Shown here piece by piece: positions 11,291 through 23,879 of a DNA stretch of 62,839 bases; position 1 is the first letter of the stretch, and each line of letters begins with the position of its first letter. The notes below the pieces were generated by a model. The model had not been told where the DNA came from. It did no database searches and was given only the letters and a program-made list of their open reading frames with translations. Both the position numbers and the translations under genes were made by a program. Source of the DNA: Haplomitrium mnioides (lineage: Eukaryota; Marchantiophyta; Haplomitriopsida; Calobryales); assembly GCA_049999725.1 (NCBI GenBank), contig JBNGIS010020677.1, positions 1-62,839 on the forward strand, read 5' to 3'.

Positions 11291-12570
11291 GGATGTCATT
11301 TGCAAAGAGACCAAAACCTGATTCCAAAATGGAAGATGAGTCATCCAGTGGGAGACAACCAACATCAGACATCAAAAGATGAGTCTGAGCGTATATGTCC
11401 AAGCATGAGGATATCAAAACCAATGGACAAGGAGGTCCAAGAGGAATGGCACAGGGATTATCTGAACAAGTGGGAGGATGGAAAAGATTTTGATACAGAA
11501 TCTAATGGGTCCAGAAGACCAAGCAGAATTCAAAGACAACCAAAATTCTATGGCATTGACAAAGGCATGCCTGTCTCAAAAAATGGTGAGATAAGGAGCA
11601 TGTCAAATTTCAATGTGCAAAGGACAAGATAATGCATGGCAACCAAAATTGGGGATAAGGATCTCACAACCCTCACACAAGAGCTTTCAAGCCAGAACGT
11701 TCAGGATCAAAAGGCAGCCAAAGCAAAGGAACTATGCTCCCCAAAACCGCACCTCGAGGCTTGCAAGACTAGAGCAAGGAGGAAAGAAACAAGCTACACA
11801 ATGGGGTTTCAAGATAGCAAGGGAATTCATCGAAGAGGAAGGCCTTGACTACAACGAAATTTTTTCCAGATGCAAGCAAAGGTTACCTCTATCAAATGCC
11901 TGTTGGCACTCGCAGCAAAGCATGGTTGGGAAGATGGGAAGCAGAATAGATGAATGTCAAGACAAGAGCTCTTGATAAAGAAATCTTCATGAAGCAGTCA
12001 AAAGATGCAGCTCAAGAGGATGAGATTTGTCTATTGAAGAAGGACATTTGTGGACTGCAGCAAGGATCCAGAACCTTCTCAATGAAATGGATCAACTACT
12101 TGCTGAGTAAAGTCTACCATAGAGGCAGATGAATGTGTCTACATCAAATCAGGTGAGCACAAAATCATTGCACTCTACGTGGATTACCTGTTGTTGCTAA
12201 GCGCCAATCTTGAGACAAGAACAAGACAAAGAAGTCTCTTAGTCAAGTCTTTGAGAAGATGGCTTAGGGAAGTGCAGTACCTATTGGGTATACATGTGAC
12301 CAGAGATAGAGAGGTTGGGAGAACAAGCCTGAACCAGTCCCAACATGTGAAGAAGGTGATTTCCAAGTTTGGTATAAAGGACTGCAAATCTGTTGAAATA
12401 CCAATAGAGAAAGGACTGAAGCTGACAAAGGAGATGAACTCACAAAAGGGACATGAGCAGAGTACCAAAGCAATGCAGGGAGTCTGATGTACTACAAGGT
12501 ATGCACAAGACCAGATTTGGCCCATGTTGCTAGAGCACTATGCAAATCCATGCATAGTCCAAGTTACCCG
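11291..12570 (+). pseudogene. Copia D reverse transcriptase remnant
   Basis: RT would copy element RNA into DNA. Pieces include SRRPSRIQRQPKFYGID in the linker before RT (about 11,505), a decayed EEEGLDYNEIFSR (family VDYNEIFSPV, about 11,835), ICLLKKDICGLQQGSRTFSM near 12,030 (family LLKKSLYGLKQS) and LYVDYLLLL at 12,173, where the catalytic YVDD has become YVDY. VQYLLGIHVTRDREV follows at about 12,270. Many stops and frameshifts are present. Confidence 0.85.
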
Positions 12571-13065
12571 CATGGAGAACCATCAACCAAGTTTTGAGGT
12601 ATTTGCAAGGGACTCTGACTGCAAAGTTAACTTGCAGCAAGTATGGGGATCAAACCTTAGTTGGATATGCAAGATGCAGATTGGGCAGGAACCCATGTGA
12701 TAGATCATCCACATCTGCATACACTTTTCTTTTGTGTGGAGGAGCAGTGAGTTGGTCCAGAGAGAAGCAAACTTCCACTGAGGATGAGTACATGGCCCCC
12801 CCACACATACAACTAGGGTGGTCATCTGAATTAGAAGGCTCCTGGCAGAGGTTGGCACAAGTAGAGTGGACCAACTACAATTCATGAGGACAACATGGGC
12901 AGCATTTACCTATGCAAGATACCATTTCATTCTGCTAGAAGACTGGGACAGAGATTGATCTGGAATTCATTGCTACAAAGGATATGGCTGCAGATGCTCT
13001 AACTAAGGCTTTGGCTAGGCCTCACCATTTGAAATGTGTGCACCTCTTGGGATTGTACCTTGGAT
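12571..13065 (+). pseudogene. Copia D RNase H remnant
   Basis: The 12,594-12,887 frame reads MRYLQGTL, GYARCRLGRNPCDRSSTSAY, FLLCGGAVSWSREKQTS and DEYM, matching the copia RNase H pattern (YCDADWAG, then RSTSGY, then WSSKKQ, then EAEY) with changes. The end of pol follows at 12,960-13,065 as ATKDMAADALTKALARPHHL. Confidence 0.85.
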
Positions 13066-13066
13066 A

Positions 13067-13080
13067 GTCATGAGTGGGAG
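13067..13080 (+). other. Polypurine tract of copia D
   Basis: GTCATGAGTGGGAG directly before the 3' LTR, the expected second-strand priming position. Confidence 0.65.
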
Positions 13081-14269
13081 TGTTGAGAACCATTGCTTAA
13101 GTGGGAGGATGGATCCTGAGAAGGATCCAAGTCCAATCCTTCCCAAGGTTCAATTCTAGGAAGGGGGCTCTATTGTAAATAGATTTATTGTTAACCTTAG
13201 CTAGCTAGAATAGTTAGTTGTAGTTAAAGGGACTGCCATGTGTCAGCACTTGGAGGCTTCTTGGGAAGTTGACTATTTCTTGAAGATGCAGAAACCAACA
13301 TGTTCCTGCATGGGCACATAAATTTTGATTAGGCACCGACGAGCATCTGGAGTGGGTGCGGATTACAGACATTTGGAGTAGGCGCCTACAGGCATCTGGA
13401 GTGGGTGCTTACGGGCATCTGAACTTGGTGTGTGCAGTCCTCTCTTATATAGTTGTTTAGTTTGCAGCTGCGACTGACTCACGTATATAAACAAACAGAG
13501 GACCCATTCGAGGCATCCTCATTTTCACACATATCGATATGTCCATCGTTTTCTTGCCTAAGTCCTTTATCTGCAAAAGGAGAACAGGCGCCTCGGTTTC
13601 TAACTAATTGCGCAGACAAGGGAGTTCTTTGCCAATCGCAAAGGAGAAGGGGAGGAGCCCCGTTTCTTCATGATCACGCAGCCAGAGGGAGGCGCCCCCC
13701 GTTTTGCTAATTGCGTAGGGAGACGCCCGACTTTTTGCTATCGCGTGAACATGGGGAGGCGCCCCGTTTTCTCTTAGTCGCACAGCCTGAGGGAGGCCCC
13801 TTTGCACAGACGCAGGAAGGCCGATTTCGGCCATCGCGCATACACGGGAGGCGTGTCCCGTTTTTTTGCATCGCGCAAACAAAGGGAGACCCCTGCTTAT
13901 TGCTAACCATGAGGACATGGGGAAGGCGCCCCATTTTGCTAATCGCAAACGCAGGAGGGAGGCCCAATTTTGTTCATCGAGCAGTTTGCATTTTGTCTAC
14001 CATCACAACGCTGGTACTTCGTGCTATCACAAAAAGGGAGATCGCACCGCGACTCCATCGACGCCTACGAAATCTGCTATTGCTCATATCGAGCAACCAT
14101 GATTTTTCCTCTTACTTGCAATTCTAACGACAAGAAGAAAGAGGGGAATTTTGCTGCTAAGAAAAATCAACATTCAAAGTTGATATTTTCTCTCACGAAC
14201 AGTGACGAGCCTGATTCAAAGCTACATTTCAGAGATTCGAGTGAAAATTTTCAAGTCGATTTTTCATTA
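13081..14269 (+). repeat. 3' LTR of copia D (1,189 bp)
   Basis: Begins TGTTGAGAACCATTGCTTA and matches the 5' LTR with scattered substitutions and small indels. One extra GGCATCTGGAGTGGGTG unit (13,342-13,428) and differences in the GC-rich array (13,625-13,985) account for most of the length difference. Confidence 0.88.
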
Positions 14270-14274
14270 CAAAG

Positions 14275-15660
14275 AAGCTATGCATGACACCCATAAGTCA
14301 AGTGAATTGTCATCAAGTGACACAAGTTTAAGGTCACCAGGAACTCTAGACAGGAGATCACGATTATCGTGTTTGAGACTAAGATGAACTTTGACTGTAA
14401 ACATGAATTCTTGGAGTAACAAAACCCAATGGGCTAGGCGACTTGTGAGATCAGGCTTGCTAACAATATACTTTAGAGAATCATGATCTATAATAAATAT
14501 GAACTTAAAACCAAGGAGGCAGTGCCGAAACTTCTGGACAACATGGACCATGCCTAACGCTTCTCTCTCTATTATAGAGTAATTCCGTTTGGCTAAGTTG
14601 AGCTATTTACCCGTATAATAGATTATGCACTCTTTGTTATCACGCATCTGAGCAAGCACGACATCAGTTGATGTAGAGGAAGTATCAACCATGACAAGAA
14701 AAGGAAGTGTCTAGTCAATGGGGGATAGAAAAGGAGAAGAGGCAAGAATGTCCTTTAGAGTTTGAAAAGCTTGTTGACATTCATCCAACCAAATAAAAGG
14801 GATGTCACATCTAGTTAAGGAATAGAAGGGAAAGCAATGCAAATATAATGGTTACAATATCGTCTATAGTACACGGACTTACCCAAGAAGTCTTGAAGTT
14901 GTTTCACTGTCTGTGAGGCAAGAAAGGTAAGAATGATACTCACTTTTGCCGGATCTAGGTGTAGTCCTGTTTTTGAAACAATATGACCAAGGAGAACTCC
15001 GGAAATGGCAAGGAACTTGCAGTTCTTGGGATTAATAGATATCTTGAATCAACAACAACAAAGGAACACAACCTCTAAGTGTTTCAAATGATCAGCTTGG
15101 GTGCCAAAAACCATAAAATCATCCAAATAAATTTCAAAGAACTTATTGGGGCAATGCAATAGAGAGTCAAAGGCCATGATCATGATATATTGCAAGGTGC
15201 TCTGGCGTTATATAAGCTGAAGACTAACTTGTTGTACAAGTGACATCCCCAAGGAGTGGCAACTGTAGTGAGTGGATGAGAATCAGGGTGTGAATGGTAA
15301 TTTGATTATATCTTGAGAATCCATCAAGGAAGCTATAGCATTGATGTCCAACAACATTGTCAAGGATGGTGTCGATTAAGGGAATCGAAAAATGTTCCAT
15401 AACAGTTGTAGAGTTAAGTCCCTTGAAGTTGCCACAGACACAAACCTAACCATCCAATTTAGGAACAACAACAATGGGAGAAACCCAATTAGTTAAGCCT
15501 CTATGTGATATAATGCCATCGTTCAACATCTTTGTGAGATTGGCTTGGACTAATTCTGTATACTTTGGGTTGAGCCGATATGAGTGTTGTTGTATGGGTT
15601 TGGCATTAGGCTTAAGTTGTATGTGATGTTAGTAGATGGAAGAGGACACTCTAGTCATCT
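14275..15660 (-). pseudogene. Gypsy E reverse transcriptase and RNase H remnant
   Basis: In element sense it starts near LITRYIDVFAWECDEM (about 15,700-15,650), common just before RT in plant gypsy elements. It continues to NWVSPIVVVPK-like text, the catalytic YLDDFMVFG box with both Asp residues kept (about 15,140), SKTGLHLDPAKV (about 14,970), and RNase H with LGFKFIFIIDHDSLKYIV and the end SLKHDNRDLLSRVPGDLKLV (14,551-14,275). Stops and frameshifts are spread throughout. The C-terminal end is cut by copia D. Confidence 0.85.
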
Positions 15661-16540
15661 CATCGCATTCCCATGCAAAAACATCAATGTAGCGTGTAAT
15701 GAGTTCCAAAAAAGGGGATTGAGAGGTAGGATCTAGTTGGTCGTAAACCTTCAAGCTTTTATATTGTTCAGGGACAACAAGCATATCCACAAACTTGACC
15801 TCCACAAAATTACAGGAAGTAAAGAGGGAGAAAAAAAAATCAAAGTCATGAAGTAAAAATCGAGAGGTGGTGTCGACAAACAATACATCATGAAAAAGTT
15901 CATGAAGCTTGGTGGTCGTTGGAAGAGAAGCATTGGAGTATAAAGACAACAATACCCTCTTTTTAGGTGGTCTAATGGTTATTGTTTTTGTGGAAAATTC
16001 CATTTGGGCATTACTTTGCTTGAGCCAGAGGCAACCAAGAAGAAGAGAATACTAATTCTGTTGGAGCGTACTGATGACAATATAATGAATTAAATATTAC
16101 TGATTGGCAAAGAGAGTAGGAATGTTTTGAAGAATGCCTAGAGGTGCAATTTCGCGACCATTGGCAAGACGAAGGACGAAGGATGATTTGTGCAAAGCCG
16201 ATGAAGCGTATCCAATAGAATCCATAGTAGATGCAACCATGATGTTTACTGCTGACTCGGTATCTAAATGTGCTTATGGAATCAATATGTTGTCAATAAA
16301 GATGGAAGTTGCAGGGGTACCAAGATCAAACAGAGAGACCATCTAAACAATGGAAGTTTTGGAGGGAGGAGACTCGAGAGGCTCTGGTGCCTCGTTAGGA
16401 AGTTGGTCGACATCGGAAAGACATAGAGGAAAAATGCACAGGAGGACCTATCAGAACGCAATCTAGATTTAAGCTTCAGAGCTCGGAGGAGATTCACAAT
16501 ATTGGATTTGTTATGAGAGCCAACTAGAGCTTTTAGCAAC
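15629..16540 (-). pseudogene. Gypsy E protease and linker remnant
   Basis: About 16,265-16,215 reads LDTESAVNIMVAST, matching the gypsy protease DTGSAVNII active site with Gly changed to Glu. The better-preserved 16,003-15,629 frame is the protease-RT linker: MEFSTKTITIRPPKKRVLLS, VEVKFVDMLVVPEQYKSLKV and ITRYIDVFAWECDEM. The usual linker has an IMPFGLTNA-like RT start soon after. Confidence 0.65.
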
Positions 16541-16689
16541 TAGCGGCAAATGGGGACATTCATTTTTAAAATCTAGCCAAAAGTAATATTGGCTAGTCTG
16601 GATGCCATGTCCTTGAAGTTTTCATAACCGGCGATGCTTTCCAAAGGAGATTCACTCAATTTTTAGAATCAAGATTGTCAAACATGTGG

Positions 16690-18640
16690 TAGTTATGGGG
16701 TAGGTGCTGAAATTAGAATGGAAATTGGAGGGACTGACGGAGTGCGCATGGATAGGAGTAGTGGAAGGGACGCTAGAATAGAGGGAAGAAGGCATGCATT
16801 GGATGAAAGAGAGGAAGGAATATTGTTGCGGATGATCAAAGGAGGAGCGTGCGCAACATGAGCTTCAAAAGGAGGAGTGAGAAGTAGAGGGGAAGGAACA
16901 GGTGCAAGAGCCAAAATCGGGTGGTGGAGTTGATGTCCCGAATGAAGAATGACATTCATAGCGACCACTTCGATCTGATGAAGATTGTGAATTGTCAATT
17001 GATTGAGGGAGTTGGGCAATTGAAGGACTGGCCCTTGGGTGTGTATCGCAGCATGCAGTACAATGAGAATAACATAAAGAGGTTGAGGAATCAAAGACGG
17101 TTGGACAGGAAGAGCTGGCAGCTATTGTGGTTGGTAGTAGGTGATTTGAAAAGGAGGCGGAGCATCATAGGAGGATTGCTGAGGATAAGAGGAATGTGGG
17201 GAAGAGTGCATTGGTTGAGATAGGCGTTGGTGGGGGTATTGGTTGTATGGGTGCTGGGCCATTTGTTAATTTCGACCCTAATAATATTGTTGTAATCTCG
17301 GATGAGGACAATCATGGGCGATGTGGTTTGTATGGTTGTAGTTGTAGCAACTCTGGCCTTGGGGTAGACGTAGGGGCTGATATTGGTAACTAGCTGGTGG
17401 CGGTGCATACGACTGGTGGTACACATGCATTGGAGCCTGATATTGGGGGGAAGGGTGAGGAGAAGGCATGTAAGGGGATTGTTGGGTATGTTGGACAACA
17501 ATTTGGTTGACTTCCAGAGCATCTTAGGTAGTGGCTGCTTTGAGTCTGCGGTAAACAGCGCAAACATTACCAACATAGTTGGTGGATAGGCAAATGTCAC
17601 ACCAAAAAACCAAAGCACAAGCTTCAAGAGGCGAATGTTGCTTACTGTAGCAAGTGCATCGTACATTGAAAGAAGAGGAAGGAAGAGTCGGGGTAGGACT
17701 AGAATTCACCATATGGAGCTTTAGAGTAGCAATCTAGTCTGTTAAACGGGAAGTAACTTTAACTAGTTTGGCTTCAAAATTCGAATTGGAAGCTGCAGTA
17801 GAAGCAGATGGCAATGGAGAGGGAAGTGGCACATTTAAGGAAGTAGTGGATGAGAGACCAGACATTGAGGAATATGATGTGAACTGGTTGAGCACTGGCA
17901 AGGAGGAGGTAGAGGCGAACCGATCTTGATGGAGCAACATCTTTTCATACAAGGTGGCCAAGTGAATGGTGCGCTCAAGTGTTTGGGGATCTTGGAGCAA
18001 TACATGTTCTTGAATAGCATTAGGAAGTTCCTTATTGAAGAACTCAGTCTGATCATCATCTAATGGGGGAGCTCATCTCTTGCTCACAACTTTAAAATGA
18101 TTACTATATTCATGAATTGACTCATTGGTGTACATCTTGATACAAAACAATTTGTCCCAAGCATGATTAAAATGATAAGCAAGTCTAAATCTATCTAAAA
18201 AGGCAGCCTGAAGATCTAGCCACAAAGGAACTACAACAGCTTCACAGAAATACCAATTGATAGTATCACCATCCAGTGTAGTGGGGAATTGAAAACAAAG
18301 TTCATCAGTGGGATCACCCGTCGCGGCTACTAAACGCAAGCAATCTGTTCATATGTGTGTCCGCATTGACACGATTTACAAACATTTGACGAGTGAACTT
18401 CTAACAAGAGTAACGAGATGGTTCGGCTGAAAAAAACGCCATGTGGTAGAAACTTGAATGAGGTTGGGAGAGGTGGGCAATTCAACAAGCGCAAGAGGTG
18501 TTGGTGAGGGGAGAGGAGGAACTTGGATGCTCCAACGGAAATAGCATTTTGATTGAGTAGAAGAGACAAAAGCTTGCCTCATACACAAACAGGGATTAAA
18601 GTGTGCTTTAGACAACGGAATTAAAATCCAAACCATCTTT
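16690..18640 (-). pseudogene. Gypsy E gag remnant
   Basis: Structural Gag protein in overlapping broken frames. The N-terminus starts at the ATG at 18,636. The capsid-like part reads DTINWYFCEAVVVPLWLDLQ and AAFLDRFRLAYHFNHAWDKL (18,270-18,140), matching the retrotransposon Gag domain. A downstream IHLATLYEKMLLHQDRF follows, then a proline- and tyrosine-rich stretch (17,470-17,300). A degraded knuckle, CYNYNHTNHIAHDC (about 17,330), has Tyr for the second Cys. The last part is low-complexity. Each piece needs a frameshift to join the next. Confidence 0.8.
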
Positions 18641-18884
18641 GCAATGCCATGGAAGAAGAAGGGGAGATAAGAAGCAACAATTTAGTTTGACCCTTAGCCG
18701 CTAACGCAATAGGAAGAAATAGAGAGTGACACTTAGAGAGAAGGATTGAAAATTAATTTCGGGGTCATATCCAACAAGTTAATGAGAGCCAATAATAAGG
18801 AACCGATAGTATTTTGATTTTCTATTGTGCACTAAGAACAGAAGAAAAAGATTGCGGAGCAATGTAGCGGAGGAAAGGTAGAAA

Positions 18885-19080
18885 AGTAGACTATCGCAAT
18901 ATAAGAGAGAGAGATGCTAGCACAACATTAGGCAAATGAGGCTACCGCAATTTAGATTATTGCAATTCGAGCAAGAGGGCTATCGAAAATTCAAAAAGAG
19001 AGACTATCAAAAATTTAGAAAGAGAGCTATTGCAATATCAAAGAAGAGGCTAACACAATATAGAGGAGGAGAGGCTACAA
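18885..19080. repeat. About 25-bp tandem repeat in the gypsy E leader
   Basis: Roughly eight degenerate units of GCTATCGCAATATNAAAGAGAG between gag and the 5' LTR. The rest of 18,641-19,390 has no recognisable frame. Confidence 0.65.
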
Positions 19081-19389
19081 ATGTTCAGCAAACAAAGGCC
19101 ACATCTGCCAGAACTAATTCATATCAAGGTAAAACAATTCAAGGCAGTCAAGGTAAGGAAACGCAATCAAAGTCGCTCACGGGTCACGACAGGGATATCG
19201 TCAAAGCTGAGCGTGCCCACAGGAATCCTAGTGGCTAACCACTAGAGAGTGTCAATGACTTCTAACCACATGTGATACAAGAACAAGGAAAGATCCATAT
19301 CACATGCATCGGCTATTTCAGCATAGGACAACATTACAAGGAAGGACAATCCAGCTGAGCTAAGGATGTAGCGATAGGAATGGAGTGGG

Positions 19390-21638
19390 GGAAGAGGCAA
19401 CATGTGCCACTACTATGGAAAAATAGTTGGCAAAGGATGGAAATGGCAATGCCAATATCATGGATAAGTGGCAAAATAATGACTTTGATATTTTGGATAC
19501 AGATGAAATAGTGATTTTGATAGAACATTGGTAGGAGTCGAAGCTGTGACTTCGATGGAACGAAGGCAGTAGACAAAGCAGAGACTCTGATAGAATGAAG
19601 GTAGGAGGTGAAGTGGTGACTTTGATGAAACAGAGACAGCGGACAAAGCACAGACTCTGATGGAGTATAGATACTATCAGGTAGAGTTATAGACAAGAGT
19701 TGAAAAAGAAGAACCAATTGGCGGCTTTGACCAGCAGATATTATCGAGCACTAAAGACAAAGCATCTAGGAAGTTATTGGGTTAGGGGGTGACGTCAGGG
19801 GTTTGGGTTGTCAGGAGCGACATTCCAACTTCCCAGTTGAAAACGGCGTCGAGCGGTGGCAAATGACCGGTTAGATGGAGGGATCTAATGGTGAAGGGGA
19901 GGACTAGTGGTTGCAAACCATGCCGAAGAGGCGTCAAAACCATTGGGTAGAAAGAGGAGTGATGTGAGACCTATGAATAAAAGACAAGTGTAGTGAGACA
20001 GTTTCCCAATAGAACGTAATGAACAGATATCAACGAGGAATCTTGCGGCAATTCAAGATGAAGGGAGCTAGAGGAATAATCTTTACATATGCGGGTATGG
20101 TAAGTGTTTTCCAATTGTAAATAGGAGTGTGACTAACAATAATACACAAGTGACAACGGTCGGGCAAGTATGATGCTTTACTCATAGAAGATGATACATA
20201 TGCTGAAGATTCAACGATTCATAATCTCAAGAAATCTGGTAGCCACTAAAGCTTAACTAACCAAAGCAAATCCAATGGCCAATAATTTAGTTTGTGAAAC
20301 TTAGGCTAGAATCAATAGAAAACAAAGAAACCCCTTACAAACACATAACAGAGATAATACACCACATCAAGCAAGACTCCTTTTTAAAGACTTAGTCATT
20401 TTTCTTATGCTTTGATCCTACACAAAAATAGACATTAGGAAAAACACATAAAAATAAAGAGGTAGGCCTATTTTTCTGAGGGTGGCTTTTTGTTACTAGA
20501 CTCAACATCTAGATCAATCTTGCAAGAGAACAACACATAACATATAAGCAGACGCACCGATAGAAACATGGGAGCAAACACATACACACTACTACCTCAA
20601 TCGCGCAATAGGAGCATCACCATCGGAACAACTCAATAACTTTGAAGCAGTTTGTCAACAACACATGCCCTCTATAAGAACTGTATAGGAGGCTGATACG
20701 TACATTCTTCCTATCAGATTCAGCACCACAACATCACTAACACACATGATCAGACTTCCCTTTTTATGATTTTTCACTAGCTTTCTCCTGCTTCCCATAG
20801 ACAAGCGTTCTAGTACTCAGAAATACAACCAAATAACAACCCAAATATAGGCATGATCAGACTTGCCTCACAATCTCCACAGAACTTCTTGAGTCCCTCT
20901 CATCAGGCACCATGGGAACCCATTCTCCACATTTTGATTCCATATCTTCATGGCATGTGAGAGCTAGTTCTCGTTGACATTTCTTTGCTATACTCAATTC
21001 CCAAAAAAGAAAATATTTTCCTGCTTCACTGTCTATTCGAACGCTCTTGTATTTTCTTCATCAATTCCTCACCATCTTCCTTGTCCGGTATCTCTATTTC
21101 CATCTTGTTCCTATTGATAGGTACCTTGACCAAGTCTCGATCATTGATGAACATGATTTTCGAGTCTTTTCTTGCACTTCATAAGTGGTTACTTGACTTT
21201 GTAATTACAACATATAAAATAGACTACTAAACACCCCACAAAAAGAAAGGACATAAAACCCATCCCACAACTTCTATCTAGAATTTTCTCACCATATTTA
21301 GATTCAACAAATTTTCTGGACTTTCTTGATGGTATGCTTTCTTGATCGGAGTTGGTTTGTTTGTACCCATACTTGCCATCTACACATTAGTTTGAATCTA
21401 GCCTAAAGCATAAGTTCGAATATAACAAAATATAACTATTACAGAATCAATTCTATTTTCTTATTCATTGAAGATGTTGAAGAGTTGATGACTCGTGAAT
21501 GTAGATCTTGATCCTTTGTAATCCTTTAATGTAGAGCCAATTCTCTTGAAGATATGTTAATGTAGATCCGATTAGCTTCTTCTCATGTCTTTTATGATTC
21601 TTTTGTAACACATTTTTTCTCAACCTTCTATCGTAACA
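19390..21638 (-). repeat. 5' LTR of gypsy E
   Basis: Partner of the 4,440-6,582 LTR, with the same block order and subrepeats at 19,518-19,665. The element-sense start is TGTTACGATAG at 21,638. The two LTRs differ by many substitutions and several indels, so the insertion is old, and older than copia D nested in it. Confidence 0.8.
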
Positions 21639-23486
21639 CTTTTCTTAAGTGGATTGGTATTATATGTACTGATTGTTTGGATTTTGCTTGGATTGTTTGA
21701 ATTTTTTTTGTTTTTAAAGTTTCTTGAAGAGAAGTACTTTCAAGAGATTGGATTTGATCATTCTCACCTTGCATTGCCTTGCCAATCTATTTTTTGGCAC
21801 CTTGTGATTATTTTCTTTGATGAATGGCCTTGAGTCAATCATTAGCATCTAATGATTATTTACTTGGGTTGTCTTGCCATTCAATTATGAATTCTTTATT
21901 ATCTCCTTGTGGATCATCAATCAATTATTATCTCTTTGTGACTACCTACTCAATCAAATTCACTTGCCAATCCATCATTGACACAATTGCATTGTTTTTT
22001 CTAATTACTTGAACCAATCATCATTAGCCCCATGCAATAATTTCCTTGAATCAAATTTCTTTGGTCTATGATTTTTTACTCAGATAGCAAGCATGGAAAC
22101 CTTTGGTGGCAATTTCAAATTAAATGCATTGGTCTCAAAAAGTTTTGTAAATTATTATATTAAGAGTATTGTCGAAGCCCTCTCCTTAAGAGCCTAGTCA
22201 AACATCCCTCGACGGTTTTGGCTTGGGCCGAATTCTCTTTAGAGATGAAAAACCTAGTCAAAATTGCTTCTTCCCAAAAATAGTTTTCTTGATCTCTTTC
22301 CAAGGCCAAATTCAATCTGGCCAAAAAATGGCTGAGCTGCAAATCAATGGGCGGATTCTTCTTGTGACTATTTTTGGAGCAAACCTTGTTGTAGGGCTTG
22401 AATGTTCCTCATGGCAATTTCATGTAGGGTGATTTCTTGCATGTCAACTTCTTCTCAGCCAAAATTCTTCTTTGAATAGGTCTGGTTGATTCTTTATCAA
22501 AATGTTTGGCCTTCATAAAAAAGCTTGACAAGTTTTTGCTTTGAACGATTCCTTGAAGGAAAATTTGCTACATGGCTGAATTTCAAAAGTAGAATTATTA
22601 TAAGCCAAGTTCCTCCTCACTAGGAAAATTCTCTTAGTCATCTTCTTCTTAGTCTATTTCTCTAGGATTGATTGTGTTCTAGTTGATTTCTGTAGCTACT
22701 TCATTCTTGAAGATTTGCTGCTACTGTATCCTCTACAAAATCTTGAATTGAGAAGGTTGTTATATATCATTTGCATTGAGCATATGCGTGGAGTCTGCAA
22801 GATTGAGATCTTGCTACTTCTTCAAGGCCAATTTCCTCATTGAAACGTTGTTGGGATCAATTTTCTTTGGATGTGATTTCTTACACACTTAATCCAATTG
22901 ATGTAGCTCAATCCAATGCTCAATGGCAGAAAAATTCAACGAATTAGATGTTCAAATGCCAACAAAATAGAAACTATGCTCAATGCTCAAAATTCGCTCC
23001 TCTTTCATACACCTCCACGTTCACTACTACTTCATGCACCTCCATTGGTGCTACTTGTGACTCATGAAGATAAATAGACATATGGAGCAGTATAGCTTTC
23101 AAATGAAATAAATCTACAAGGTGAGGAGACATAAACTCAACATGGAAAATGCTCAGCGAGAAATTGAAAGGTTATGTTGTTCAAACCTGGATCTTGGAAA
23201 GCAACATTGATGAGGTCTTGTAAGGGTTAGCCAGATTTATACTGCGATATTTTTGAAACTATGCTATTTTACTGCAATCTTGTTTCTATTGTGAATCTAG
23301 CTTGTGATATACCCTAATGCGTGACTAAGAAAACATCAACTTGTTTCCAAAGCAATAGAAAGAGAAGTGTTGAAAGCTTCAAAGAAAACATAAGCAAATT
23401 TTTTTCTTCAAAAACCTCACCTCAAGTAAGAAAAGAGCTTGTGAATTTGTGTATATTTTTTGGTTCAAACTTGTGCCATGCAAAAT
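21639..23486. other. Spacer, no gene recognised
   Basis: AT-rich flank of gypsy E. Short frames such as 22,223-22,432 have no family resemblance that I can see. No LTR ends, catalytic motifs or RNA gene signals were noticed. Confidence 0.5.
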
Positions 23487-23661
23487 AGAAAAATACTAAA
23501 CATGGCTATATTTAAAAAAAATTGAAAGTTTTTTTTGTTGATTTTAAAGTTTTGAACAAGTTTGTTTGATGGAAATGAAATATTTACATGTAAATTGTAG
23601 TGAAATTATTAGTTTTTTGTGAAAATATTGAAAACATCAAATTCAATCAAAAAAATAAAAA
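23487..23661 (-). repeat. Inverted copy of the sequence at the copia C insertion site
   Basis: 23,524-23,661 is the reverse complement of 35,167-35,300 at roughly 75-80%. The match runs through AAATNAAATATTTRCATG and ends CAAATTCAATCAAAA. The preceding 23,487-23,523 resembles the reverse complement of 42,277-42,315, the other side of copia C. It therefore approximates the site before C inserted. Confidence 0.6.
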
Positions 23662-23879
23662 ACCATGATTTTCTTCTATAAACTTATAATCTGGTTGTAA
23701 AATACTTCAATGTCGTAAGATTCCAACAATTTTAAAAATTAATACATTTAAAAGCAAAATATATAGTTTAACTTCATGCAAGCACTTAGTTGCCACTATA
23801 AACTAATTTTTTGAAAAATAAACATAAAATTTGTGGCAAATGTCAAGCATGTCAAGGCCTTGGGGTAATGTTTTGGAAT

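Larger units (their letters stand above)
8049..14269 (+). mobile_element. Copia element D, complete, nested in gypsy E
   Basis: Full-length copia of 6,221 bp: 5' LTR 8,049-9,199, internal region, polypurine tract, 3' LTR 13,081-14,269. It is flanked by CAGAG (8,044-8,048) and CAAAG (14,270-14,274), a likely 5-bp target duplication. Removing D and one duplication rejoins the gypsy E frame without a shift. Integrase precedes RT, the copia order. The family differs from A, B, C and F: LTRs are tenfold longer, and the wording near GKTPEEAWTGKKPDVSHL and the RNase H region is Tnt1/Tork-like. Confidence 0.9.
4440..21638 (-). mobile_element. Ty3/gypsy element E, split by copia D
   Basis: A long gypsy element on the minus strand. 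Reading 5' to 3' along it: 5' LTR about 19,390-21,638, leader with a short tandem repeat, gag 18,640-16,690, protease about 16,540-16,130, RT 15,660-14,560, RNase H 14,551-14,275, then copia D, then integrase 8,043-6,780 and 3' LTR 6,582 to about 4,440. Protease-RT-RNase H-integrase is the gypsy order. Without copia D it would be about 11 kb. All frames are broken. The outer LTR edges at about 4,440 and 19,390 are approximate because the copies diverge there. Confidence 0.85.

Noticed and set aside
13604-14127. Overlapping 100-140-residue open frames on both strands
   Set aside because: They lie in the GC-rich minisatellite of the copia D LTR, change with the repeat units and resemble no protein.
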